The notes under the pieces are model-generated. The model saw only the letters and a program-made list of their open reading frames with translations. It was not told the origin of the DNA and did not search any database. The translations under genes and the position numbers were made by a program. Shown one piece after another: positions 25,301 to 37,300 of a stretch of DNA of 64,000 bases (the first letter of the stretch is position 1; every line of letters starts with the position of its first letter). Where the stretch lies: the NCBI RefSeq assembly GCF_001522545.3, contig NC_031770.1, positions 9,225,079 through 9,289,078 of the forward strand, read 5' to 3'. Origin of the DNA: Parus major. Lineage: Eukaryota; Chordata; Aves; Passeriformes; Paridae.

Positions 25301-28300
25301 TGTTTAAGATGTATGCTTTAAAACAAAGTTCAGGCATTTTTCATTCTTCATATGAAGTGATACAGAGTTTGTACAACTGCACACTCTGTCAAATAAAGAC
25401 CAGACTCCCTCATATCTTAGTCTAGAATAAGCCCAGTATCACAGGTTGTTCTCTGGATCTGGACCACCTTTTTTAAAGGGCAACCAATGAAGAACTTTTA
25501 AATTTACTGTAAAATCCACTACAGAGAGAAAACTGCAGGTTTGCAGAACACGTACTGAAACAGGAAAAGTAGCTCCTTGTCTCGTACACTAGGTTTCCCT
25601 AATCACTTAACTAGTTTCAGTTAAGAAGCAGGCCAAGATTAAAGGATGTAGAGTTTATAGGATCTTGTCTTCTTCCTAAACACAAGAAAAGGCCAAGTAA
25701 ACAAATCATGCTGTCCAGCAGTTTTCCCCTCAATAAGCTTTACCAGGAAAAATGGATGAACTCTGATTATTCCAACATATACAGAAGATTTGCTTTCGCT
25801 AGCCCCTGCAGCCTTCTGAACTCTTCTGCAACTTCAAGGATTGGAAACTGATTGAATCCTAAGTGCTCCCACAGCTCAAGTAAAATATATCTAAATATTT
25901 TTGAAGAAAAAAGCTCATGCCTGACAATTTTAGAATTCTGAAATTCTATTTAAAGAACCTCCTCCGTTAGAACAGTGTGAAAAGGAACAGAAAGGGAACA
26001 GTTGAAAGGGCAGCAACTCAAAATAGATCCCCTTTCAGTAGTCATTGTCTAAACCCAACACTAATCCAATGGATATTTTCAAACAACCTGAGTGCATATT
26101 AAATGAAGAAATAAGGTAAGAAAAATCTAAATTATCAACTTCATACAACAAAATCAATATTCAAACGGCACTAGTTACTGCCTTCACATGTCCCAAACCC
26201 TAAAGGCCTCTACAAAACCTTTTATAACCTTTGGGGGTGTTGTTATTCTTTCTTTCAAGAAAACAGAAATGCATTCTCCTCTGCATGACTTTCTTTGACA
26301 TGGAAAATGCCTTGACACAGGGCATGTATGTTAACAAACCTTAACATATAAATACTGAGCAGTGTGTTTTCATGAAAAGATTCTTCTACAGCAGGTAACA
26401 GCAGATTCTGAATTACCTACAAAGTGATGTTCTAACTGGGTACAGAAAGAAAGAATTAAAACTGGGAAAAAATACACGGAATCCTAGGCTGGATTAGATG
26501 AAGTGACTGCGCTCCAGTGTCTCTACAGCTTTTTGATTCACCACTACAGTCTGGCTGCTTCTGAGGGTGTTACACAATGAGAGTGCAGCAGATAAAGACA
26601 AACAGCAAATACTCCATTAAGCTGAGGAGCAAAGCAGGTCTTGTACATGCTATGAAAGGAAAAGAGCTTTTTAAATATATATTTTACAATACAGCTGACA
26701 CGTGAACACTTGCCGCCTTACTATTGCAGGTGGGTCTGACAAAGTGATGAAATGAGGAGAGAGAATCACTGGAAACAGAATGAAGGACAGCATATATAAT
26801 TATCTATAATCTTTTTAGGGTACAGATGACTGAGATTTTCTTCCAAAATGTTACTGCACTGTATCCCAAAATGCAGAGACATTATTATATTTACTGCAGG
26901 CTTTAGGAAGTATCTTCATTCAGTTCTCTGCCTCATACTGGGCTCACCTCCCTGGAAAGGAGGAGGCCATGTCAAAAATGGAAGGAGTATAAAGACATTG
27001 TACTCTAAATATTGCAAGTTCTCAAAATATTGTGTTCCATTAAAAACATTAATAGAAACAATGAGCTTCTGTGTAACTCAAATTTAAATTTACAGAAATG
27101 GATTCTAGTTCTCGCTAATCTCTATCATGATTAAGAATCTGTGGTCTCTGGGGTGGTGTTATAAAGACAAGTGGAGCAAAGCAAATATTCTATCAGAATT
27201 CAGAGGCCATACTAGACTCCTGAATTTTTGGTATAAAATCACTTGGCACGAGAACAACTAAAATCCATCCTTTTGTATTTATCAGGAAAACAGAAACAAG
27301 AACACTATTGGTGACAACTGAAAAGCAAAGAAGCCTGGACAGGAAATAGAACCATTCCTGCTACGTGGAGGCCACCCAGAATAACCTGCCCTGTCTATCA
27401 CACCACATGTGGCTGAGATACAGTACAGTATATTACTAGTGCTGCATTACCTGATACTTAGGTCATCAGACCCTAATGTCCACAATTGCTAAAAAAAACC
27501 CACTGAATTTAGATTGCACTGATAGTCTGATTTTTTTTCACTCCAGTTTTCCCAACTTTGCTAGACTTAATTTGCTCCCTGGTCACTGAAAGAAATGATT
27601 AGTGCAAATGTATGCACTGTCAGGTTGCAGAATGCACTACTGTAACTGTGACATCAAAAAGATTTCAAATGAAAGGTAATCATAAATGTAAATTCTTAAT
27701 AGACTAAGCAATGAATTTGGGGAAATATATATATATATACACACAAGCTTTGATATTCAAACTTATATTAATTGAAAATAGCTATGATGCTTATGAGAAA
27801 AAAAATTCAACATAATAGAAAACTCAAACCTGAGTCCTCATCACATGTATAGGAGCTAGACAAAATATATCTGACAACCAACACTGAATACAAGGTTCAG
27901 CTGGAGCTTAGACATCCAGGGCAGCACTGAGACTGAGGATGCAAGAACCAGGCTTTCCTTCTTAGAAGGCTTTCATTGATAATCCCTAGCACTAATTAAA
28001 GATTAGTGCATTGGTTGTCATCACACCTTTGTCTCAACTACCTTCAACAACACTGCTCCATCTGGTAAGCATCATCTAGCTCCAATCTCCTCTGCATTAC
28101 TGGCTTACAGAAGCCCAAGTCATTTAAAGTAATTAACATTCATCCAACAGCTACTAATCAACGTATCCTGGGTATGTGAAGGCAGACATGTATTTCCAAT
28201 TCTGTGTTTTAAAGCTGCTATTAATGCTTGAGACAAGAAGCCTGCTTACAGATTGTGAATGAGATCAGCTAGTTTGAATTTAAGCACAGTAGCATTCATG

Positions 28301-31300
28301 CCTATGGCTGGGAACGGGTTTTGGTTAGAGAACAGAAGTGCTTTGCTTCACTCACTGCATGTTGCTGGAACAAGGATTCTCTTAGCAATGCTCCAATGAC
28401 TGTGTATCAGCTCCTACTAGACATACCTCCACAATCTTCTCCCTGTTTTTAGTTGGATTCATGGGAGGCTCTGTGAGTAGTATTTTACAATTTTTTGTGT
28501 CAATATTAAGTTTCTCTGGTCCAAACGTGTAATCCCAAAGGTGCTTCATATCATCCCAGTTTCGAACTATGCCATTCTCCATCGGATAATTCACTTCCAG
28601 CATTGATCGTAATTCACTGGCTTCATCACCAACCATCAGATCCTGTAAAATTTTAATACAAAAACATGTCAGTGTTTACAAAGTTTTCTAAACACCCAAC
28701 TCCTCAAGAATGACAGTGAACTGCTTCAGCCTGTGTCCAGATGTGTTCTTAAACAATGCCCATATTTTTGAATCATTTGCAGGTACTTAGGAGAGAAGTA
28801 GAATATATTCCATGTAATATTTAAATTTGGCTCTTACCCATCCCAAAGCTTTTCCAAAATAAACATTATTAATTTTACTTTTTCAATTAACCTTAAAGAA
28901 ACCAATAAACGCTGTTAGAGCTAGAGACTACAAAGCCTTTGTAAGTACAGATGTTTCTCCACTGACACTTCGAAAATTATTTTAACAAATACTATTTTCT
29001 AAGAGCCGAGATGCAAAACAGCACATAAGGGTAGTAGGTGGGATTGGCAGAATAGTTTTTCCATGCATGTTGCAAATTTCTGTGCACAATACCAAAAAAG
29101 GAATAATGAGTGGTGAATAAGCATACCGAACAGGAGCAAAAGCAAATAAGAGATTATAAATTCCACACCAGACATTAAAAGAAACAATGGTTTACATATT
29201 GCCTGTGTCAATAGGGTGTGAAGAGACACATCTGAATATAAAATGTAACCTCATCTGTTCCTTGCCAAAAGTCCCAAGCCAGAAACCCCAGTAATGCATT
29301 CTTGCACAAACACAACCAACTAATGCAATTTGTATAGTCATTTCACACTGATTAAGCAATCTGTTTATTAACGTTAGTTATGCAAACGTTGCACATTCAA
29401 ATTAGTAGCATCACATCTTCTCCTTTCCCACGTATCTCCCACAGGAAGTATGCACAGTAGCATCTTATCTTTGCTCCTCCTTACATCCCATACTTTCCTA
29501 AAGAAGTCTAAACTGACTCACTTGTACTTAGGCTGTAAGAACATATTTCTAGGTACCATTAGCTCTGTGTCCATAATATTAGTTGGGAAAAAAAAGAAAG
29601 AAAAGAAAGAAAAAAATTTAAAAAAAAAAGAAAAAGAAAAAAGCCAGCTGCTTCATCCAGACATATACCACAACAGTTTGCAGTTGCTGTGGCACAGTGG
29701 AAGTGTGGGTTACTCAACCTACTATTCAATGCCAGGGAAAAAAAGATGCACAAGAAAAAATCTGGCATCTGGTTTATAATGCCTGTTTCAGAAGTAACCC
29801 AAGCAGTTGCTGTTGGCTATATAAAAAGGAAGTTACTTGAAAATAGTCTAAGTGAAACCATTCCTCTTTCACCCCCCTCTCCCTGACAAGGTGTTTCATT
29901 TGTTTTCCCCTGCACAGCAGAACACGCTTCAGCTCTCGACTGTACAGAAGACAAAAGTCAAGACTCCAATACTTTCAATCAAAAGCACTCTGGTAAAACC
30001 ATACTATGAGAACTCCACCATGTAGCCACATTACTCATGAGAATTTAAGACAACACAAACTCCACCAGTTAGAAGAATCAGAAGCCTTTTTTGTGCACTG
30101 CTCTTTGAGGCTCTAAGCTGTCCAATAGGACACAGCCCAGGAAAAGCTGCTATTCAAAGATGCAAAGTGAAAGTTGCACAAAACTTTCACATCCTTTTAA
30201 AACAAAACTAAAGGGCAGAACACTTGTTCTCTCTTGAGAACACCAGCACTAGCACACTAACAAACACGTACACTTGGCAGCTGAAGAGGAAGAAGGACAA
30301 CACAACCAAATTTGCAGAGAGGAAGCAGTATTGTGGCATCCTGTGTTTTCACCACTTCAGTACTCATTAATATCTATCTAACTGAAATCTTAACATTTCT
30401 TCAAACTCTTGGTTTGTAATGTTAAACAGAGCAAATTCTACTGTTAAAGATGCTGAGTTCATGTTGATCTTTCAATGTTATTCTTGCATCTTGCAAAACT
30501 ACAGGTTACGTAGCATTTAAAAGCAATACATAAAATATTCTCGTTAATTAGTTGCCAGTAAATCAAAGCAATGAACAATGTCCAAAATAATTATGTATTC
30601 AAATGTAAAATGTAAGACAAGACAAAACAATGAATAGCATTTATAAAATAACATAACAGCTACTAAGTCTCATCAAGCAAAAATGGAAAACAAAAAGCAA
30701 AGGGGCACCTCACTTACCATCATTTTGTTATTCTACTTCAACAGGTCAAGAAAGGTGAAGAAAAGGTAGAAGCAAGAAAGTCAGAAAAGGCCTAAATGAA
30801 ATTCTCAAATTATTTTAAGTACACAGTAGAATTAGGCTGAAAAGAGATGCATGTACAGCAGGAAATGATCTGAGTTAGTTTAGTTAGGGCCAAACTAACA
30901 TTATCAGGACATCAGATTAAATTGTCTCTTTAAAGAAAGCTATTGCTACATGTCAGTGGCAAGTCATGTTTAGGCTTCCTAGACTGCAAATAAGATCAGT
31001 GTATCTGCTTATCTCTCATAAATAGGATTCTGTGTATAAATATTCTGTAACAGTGGAGTATTACTCTGTGCTAGGTGTATGTCTGAACTAGAAAAGACTC
31101 TGCACAGGACAATTGACCATAACTAGCTCTGACAATTGCTAAATTTACATTTTGGTTTAAAAATTCACTTAATATATCCAAGAACTGAAAACTACTCCTT
31201 AGTACTGACTTATTAATACCCCCCAAACCTGCTGCAGACTAGTAAGTCAGTAAAAGCCAAGAGCAGCATCTATGCTTCTAGTTTGAGTTGCAATTTTGAG

Positions 31301-34300
31301 CAAAATAATCCCAGTAATAATTGAATTCCTGAGCAGGAGAAAAAGCCATATCCCTGCTGCTAGCTAAAATGAGAATCCCTAAGGAAAATATGGTCAAAGC
31401 AACTTGAAACTGGTAACTCAGTGGATGATAACTACTGTTCTGATCAGCTTCCAGGCTCCTTTCACAGAGTTTCAAAGGAGTGCAGTTTTCCTGAATAGTT
31501 TTGAAAAGTTAAACTAATAATCTCCTTGACAGCTTCCTATACTCTGTTTTAAACTTATCCCGTAAGAACTCACAGCGTATGCCTAGAATTAAAACTAGAA
31601 TGAGTTTTTTTGTCATAAAACTCATCTGCTAAAATACATTTTTTAGAAAATCTGCAAGATTTTCACAAAGAAAAACAGCACTCACACTTAACAAGTCTTT
31701 CTACTGTATTATCCTACTGGGATACCCAAAGTGTTTGTGGCAGGGATTTCTTCTCTTGATACACTGCTGCCTTAAGAAAGGGTGACAAGCTGTTATAGGC
31801 AGATGATATAAAACTTCTAGAAAGAATCTAGACACAGTTTATACTCTTTGAAATACACCCACATGATCCATGCTCAAGCAGAATACCAGTAATGCATGCA
31901 AGATGATCATTTACAGGTTCTTTTGCTGATCTCATAGCAATTACCCACGTCTACCTCCTATCTTTCCAATGCAGCACTGTTATCTGCAGCAATATTAAAT
32001 TATCAGGTAATCAGAGGATACCAAAACTGGTGGGACAGGCTGTATTGAATCAGCTGGAAAGAAAACATGACTTCAACAGTGAGATTTCATGCAAGAAAGT
32101 TTTTGGGGGAGTTTAGACTCATAAATCACTGCATAATTTCATAAAATTTTACCAGGACCTCCTTTAAGAAGGCTCCTCACATTAAGTTCAAGAAGACACC
32201 CAACGAAATACCTCTCCCCAAATCTTACTAGAGAAAGGATTATATTTTCTGTCCTCTTACAAAAAAAAAAATCCCCTCTGTTGTGAAAGGGAAAGATCTC
32301 TATCCTCTCAGCCAAATTGTCCTAGCTGATACAAGGTAAAGCATTCTTGAGATAGTAACAAGACAAACCCACAATCACATTTTGGGAAGTTCTAGCATCC
32401 TTCAGCCTTTTGACCTCATTGTATGGCCTTCTGCTGATACTACAACCATTTCACAGGCAGAAGCAGAAACCCGACAACTCAAGTTCTTGTCAGCTACAGG
32501 GTTCTGAAAATAAGGAACAAGTCTGGACTGATTTTTTTCCCTCTTCCTAAACTGCTGCTCAGAACCAGTAAGGAAAGCAAAATTGAAATTGAAAAGTGGT
32601 CCTATTTAACCTTCACTGGCCTAAGTGGGAACTTCTACAGTTCTGCATTGCCACCTGCTTCTCCCTCGCTCTCCAGCTGAAGTTTGCTTGATGGTCTTAG
32701 GAAGGCATTCACTACTTTACCTGACCAAGAAATCCCTCTCTTTCAGCTGGATAAGCTCACTAAAGCAGCTCACAACATGCCTGCACAAGCAGCAGGACCA
32801 ACACAAGGTAAGAATTGTGTGGCTACAAGCAAGAAGGGAGGATGTGACCACAGCAGGGCCAAGACATTTACCAAAGCCTACATAGCAGAAGCAACAAATA
32901 ACATTTGAAGTGTTGCTCTCTAATTGCAAAATAAGTGAAAAATTATAGCTCCCTGGACTTCAGAAAATGAATTCTCCAACAGTGGTTCTCCCCCCATGTC
33001 TTGGAATAATGCCCCAAGACAAAGCAGCCTGAACAGAGCCTCTCCATCTCTAACTGGTGTCACCCCAGGACAAGCACCTACATCCACCAACAGCAAAAGG
33101 AAAACAAAAACCATAGAAACAATGAAACGCAAACACAACCAAGGTTAAACATCTCATACAAGATCACAGATGATCAACTCTGAGTAGAAAGCAAACCATA
33201 CAGAAAAACCTGGAAGCACCAGCAGTTCTTCAACATTGTTTCAAAATGCCATGGTACAGCTTGGTGACAGTCACTTCTGTCTGATTTCTGCCTTCTAATC
33301 TTGACACCATTTGCACACTGGCATTTGAAGCCCCTTTTTGCCCAGAACCACTCAAGCCCTACCTGCTGCCTCCTCAGGTGTACTATCTGAAGGCCTCCAG
33401 TGCTTTAGATTACCCTCTTCTTAACCTTGCAGTTTGTGACAGGCTAAAATCCAATACAGAAATTAATCAAGAGATACTGAGACAGCACAAAAGGGAATTA
33501 AGGAAAAAACATTTCCAAACATTACACAAGTCAAAAGCTGCCCTAAATATTTTTATCTGTCAGAAATAAATAACAATCAAAAAATTTACCTTGATTTCAA
33601 TGTTTCCCACTTTAGCAGTTGATCTTATAATGGGTCTTCCAACCAATGCTGGAAAAATGTGCTCTGGAAAATTTGAGCCTGCGTAGCCACATTTCACAAA
33701 CTGAAAAGGAAGAAATAATTTTATTAGAATATGCATTACTTTAATTTACAAACAGAAACCTGGCTTTAAGTTAAAAAATAAAAGTCCAAATTTAAGAGCA
33801 TGTGCCCACTGGAAACCGATCTGATTTACACTTTTAAATAAATTTTACACATTTTAGATGATGCATAGATTTTTAAAACTAAATAAAAGTATTTTGTAGA
33901 ATGTTTTCTGAATCAAGACTACCAGATTTTTGAGATACAGTTTAAAATTAATAAGTACATTGCAAAGTGTAAAAAAGAGTCCATGTCTGAATTTGCATTT
34001 CCTGCCACTCTATAAAAAAGTCCTCTAGCAACCAGAAATCTGTAATTTTATAACAGATCACCTTATAACGAGTACCCAATGAAACCTAATTAAATCTCTT
34101 CTCCAATTAGAGCACATGGTAGCATAATGAATTACATACCAGGAAAAACCCTAAACCTTGTGAATTCAAGTTTTCCACTCTTCTAAAAAGTGCTCAAATG
34201 TGAACTAGCAATTCACATGGATTTCTCAAAGTTTTGTAATTTTGAGGGTTTTCTTTAAGGATAAAGTCAGCAGTAAGCCCTTCTAAAACCAACAGCACAA

Positions 34301-37300
34301 TCAAAACCTCAAATGATGGCAGTTCACACCAAACAGGATGCTCTGAAAGAGTGTTTGCTACCCAGATATATACAAAAGGAAGCTTTATATCACTGGGTTC
34401 CAAGATAGTATACACACTAAGAAAACAATGACAATTTACTGAACAATAAAAAAACATATAGTCACTAGAGGAAATTCAGTTGTAAAATATGAACTTTAAA
34501 TGTGCCAGCAAGAAGTTACAAGTTTAGCTCATGGGGATCAGCAAATCATGCTCTTCAGCTCTGGTATTTTGATAGGATATTTTCATGTATCATACTCTGA
34601 TGTTCCACCTGCACCTCTTACAAAGAAGACTCCTCTTTTATTCTTGATGCACAGTTTGTATACTGGACTAGTTTAACATGCTAAAACAAAAACATTTTCA
34701 TCTGCAAAATTACTCAACCACTGAGGTGCAGCAGTGGTAACCCAGCACCATGGGATCCTTCAGGCTGGAGGGAACCTCAGGAGCTGTCTCATCCAACACT
34801 GGGCTCAAACCAGTCACCGCTGAATTCTGAGCAGGTTGCTCAGGGCTTGGACCAGCTGGGTGCTGGCAGCCTCCAAGAACAGGCAATTCACAGACTCCTT
34901 GGGACCCTGTCCCAAAATGTAATTATCCACTGCAGGTTGTATTAAAAGCCATCTGCTAGAAATTTTCAAATATTCTCTGGGTTTTCTGAAGCAAGGTCTG
35001 AAGACTGCCACTGGAACAATTATCCCAGTGAAGAGTACAGCTAATTGCAGCTGAGAGGAATTCTGTCATTACGCTAACGGTAACATGAAAAGTCACTTGT
35101 GCTGATGCTCATAATTATTCACCTTACTGCAGTAAAAAAGGGCACCTGTTGTGGAAAGAAATGTAGAGAACCGGTTACAGAAAGAGCCATAAGATATTTT
35201 AAATAAAGCTGGGGTAATAGAGGGGAGAAAGGATTTTTATTTTGCTGGTTTGTGACCCTAGTTTCTTTCACTCCTTCAGTGCTTGGAGTATCTGAAGAAT
35301 GACACTGTGTACACAGCTCATTTAACTCATCCTACTTCAAACCCAGAACACTCTGAAAAGGCAAGTATTTACCAATTCTTTTGGTTATACTAAAGCTAGA
35401 AGTGCCTAGGAGTTGTACAGATCTTATCTGTGCATTCAAGAATGCAGTGCTGCTATGAGAAAGCAAAGAGCAGCCACAAGCACTTCTGGATCATATACCT
35501 GAATACATCAGTATACCAGAAGTAACAGGATAAGCAATATCTAAATAAATCTTTACAACTTAAAACTCTTAGAACACCCCCTCAAGAAGTTCCACTACTC
35601 CAACTTTTAAAACTTGCTAAACCCCCAGTATTTATATAGCAATCCTGATGTATGCAACCAAAACAACTACTGCACAAAAATCAGTGCCTCTTGGCCAGCC
35701 TTTAAAACACCTCTCAGAATCACATACTACACAACTACACTGACCTAAAAACTGCTGACCTACAAAACCACAAAAATTCCTACTATTTGATATGAATAGT
35801 AACTTCCAGCCTCTTTCTGCTTGAAAGAGAAGACCTTGATGTATCTTCCTGGGAAATTAACTATGTTGGCAATTAACAAATCCTAGATTTTAAAAACAGA
35901 TTGGCATTTCTCCAACCAGCCTAAAACACAATCAAAACCAGATTTAATTGATGAGAACTAGAATGAGTGAGATTAAACTTGGACATTCACAGTCTGTTTC
36001 CCACCTCCTTCTGGCCAGAACAGAGAGCCTTAAAAATTACATTTTAGAAAGTTTGATTGTTTGATAGACAGAAAGGCAGGAATTTTACCTTGCCTTCAAA
36101 TCTGAAATTTCAAAAATTTGGTGAAGATAAGAACAAGCGAGAGTCTTCTTTGTCAGCTTCCCCATCAATGGGGGCATCCCCACTGTAGTATTCTCCCTGA
36201 CACTATCCTGAATATTCAGCTGGTTCAGTAAGTTTGTGATGCCTAACACTGCCTATCATGGCTGAAGAAACTGGCTCAGTAAAACAACCCAACAGGTAAA
36301 TGCACAGATTGGTATAATAAGAGATTTTGGACTCTTTCAGATTTTTTGAAGGGGTACAGTAAAGACAAGATACCTCTCCCTCCTGCCCCTTACAGGAAAT
36401 CCTTCAAAATATTCAAGTAAACATTATGAACTGCAGTAATCTGGAACAGCTTCTCCTTTCTAAGGCCCAACATTAAACGCTCACTGTTCTGCAGCTCTCA
36501 GTTTGAAACTCTCTAATTTAAGTACAGTGCACTTGTTTCTCTTCCACCTCTTGCTGTGCACACCCCTCACAGCAATTATTGAACAATTTCAGTACAATAC
36601 TCATGTTTCCAACAATAAAACAAGCACTCCATGAACCTACCCATTTCTGCAAGGACTTCATCATCATCTGTTTTTGCACACATTTGCTATACATTCAGAA
36701 TGTTCTAAGAACAGCTATGTAGCCTGTGTGCAAGACCATGTATGTAAGAATTTTTACCATATATAGTTTCTTCTCCATTTCACTGTGGTTTATAGCGAGT
36801 CTTTCACTTCCTACTGAGTCATCAAACACTAAGAACTTGCATGTATAAGTGTTCTTTCAAACTAAAAGAATGAGGAAGCTTGCGAACATGTCACGTGACT
36901 GCTTTTAATATGAATACTAATATTCTTATCAGATCTCCGTGCTTGATCCTTTCCACTGATGCAACTCTCAAACAAAAACCCTAAATACAGTTACAACAAC
37001 TTTACAGGCCAGTAAGTAACGTTCCTTTTGGCCTCTAACAATAAGAACATTCACCCCTAACACTTTAGACTTTTGAGGTGCCATTGCCTGCCTCCCACAC
37101 TACATGTTGCAAGAACTTCCTTTGAGTCACCCACCTCTTCCTCAAAGGTTGAGGAAAGATCAGAAGTCCTACTGCAGCCTAACAAGAACAGTAAATTTCG
37201 AAGACAAGCCTAATGTTAAAAATTCACCAGATTTTTCCAAATATATTAGCCACTTTTTATCTATAAGATTCCTGACACATGGAAAGAGATTTAATTTCTA

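Larger units (their letters stand above)
28643..33589 (-). other. ACTR2: ACTR2 intron 2 (hosts the microexon)
   Basis: 4947 bases between exons 2 and 3. When the 15-nt exon is used it is split at 30718-30732. It also contains an A-rich purine tract at 29588-29643. The open frames near 32.6-33.1 kb have no recognisable homology. Confidence 0.88.

Noticed and set aside
28382..28426. Read-through of exon 3 into VCLVGADTQ
   Set aside because: The gtatgt at 28426 is a consensus donor, and exon 4 supplies the expected VMFETYQ. The extension is intronic.
32625..32908. Two overlapping plus-strand frames in ACTR2 intron 2
   Set aside because: Antisense to ACTR2, short, with no homology I recognise. 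No retroposon ends or target duplications were seen.
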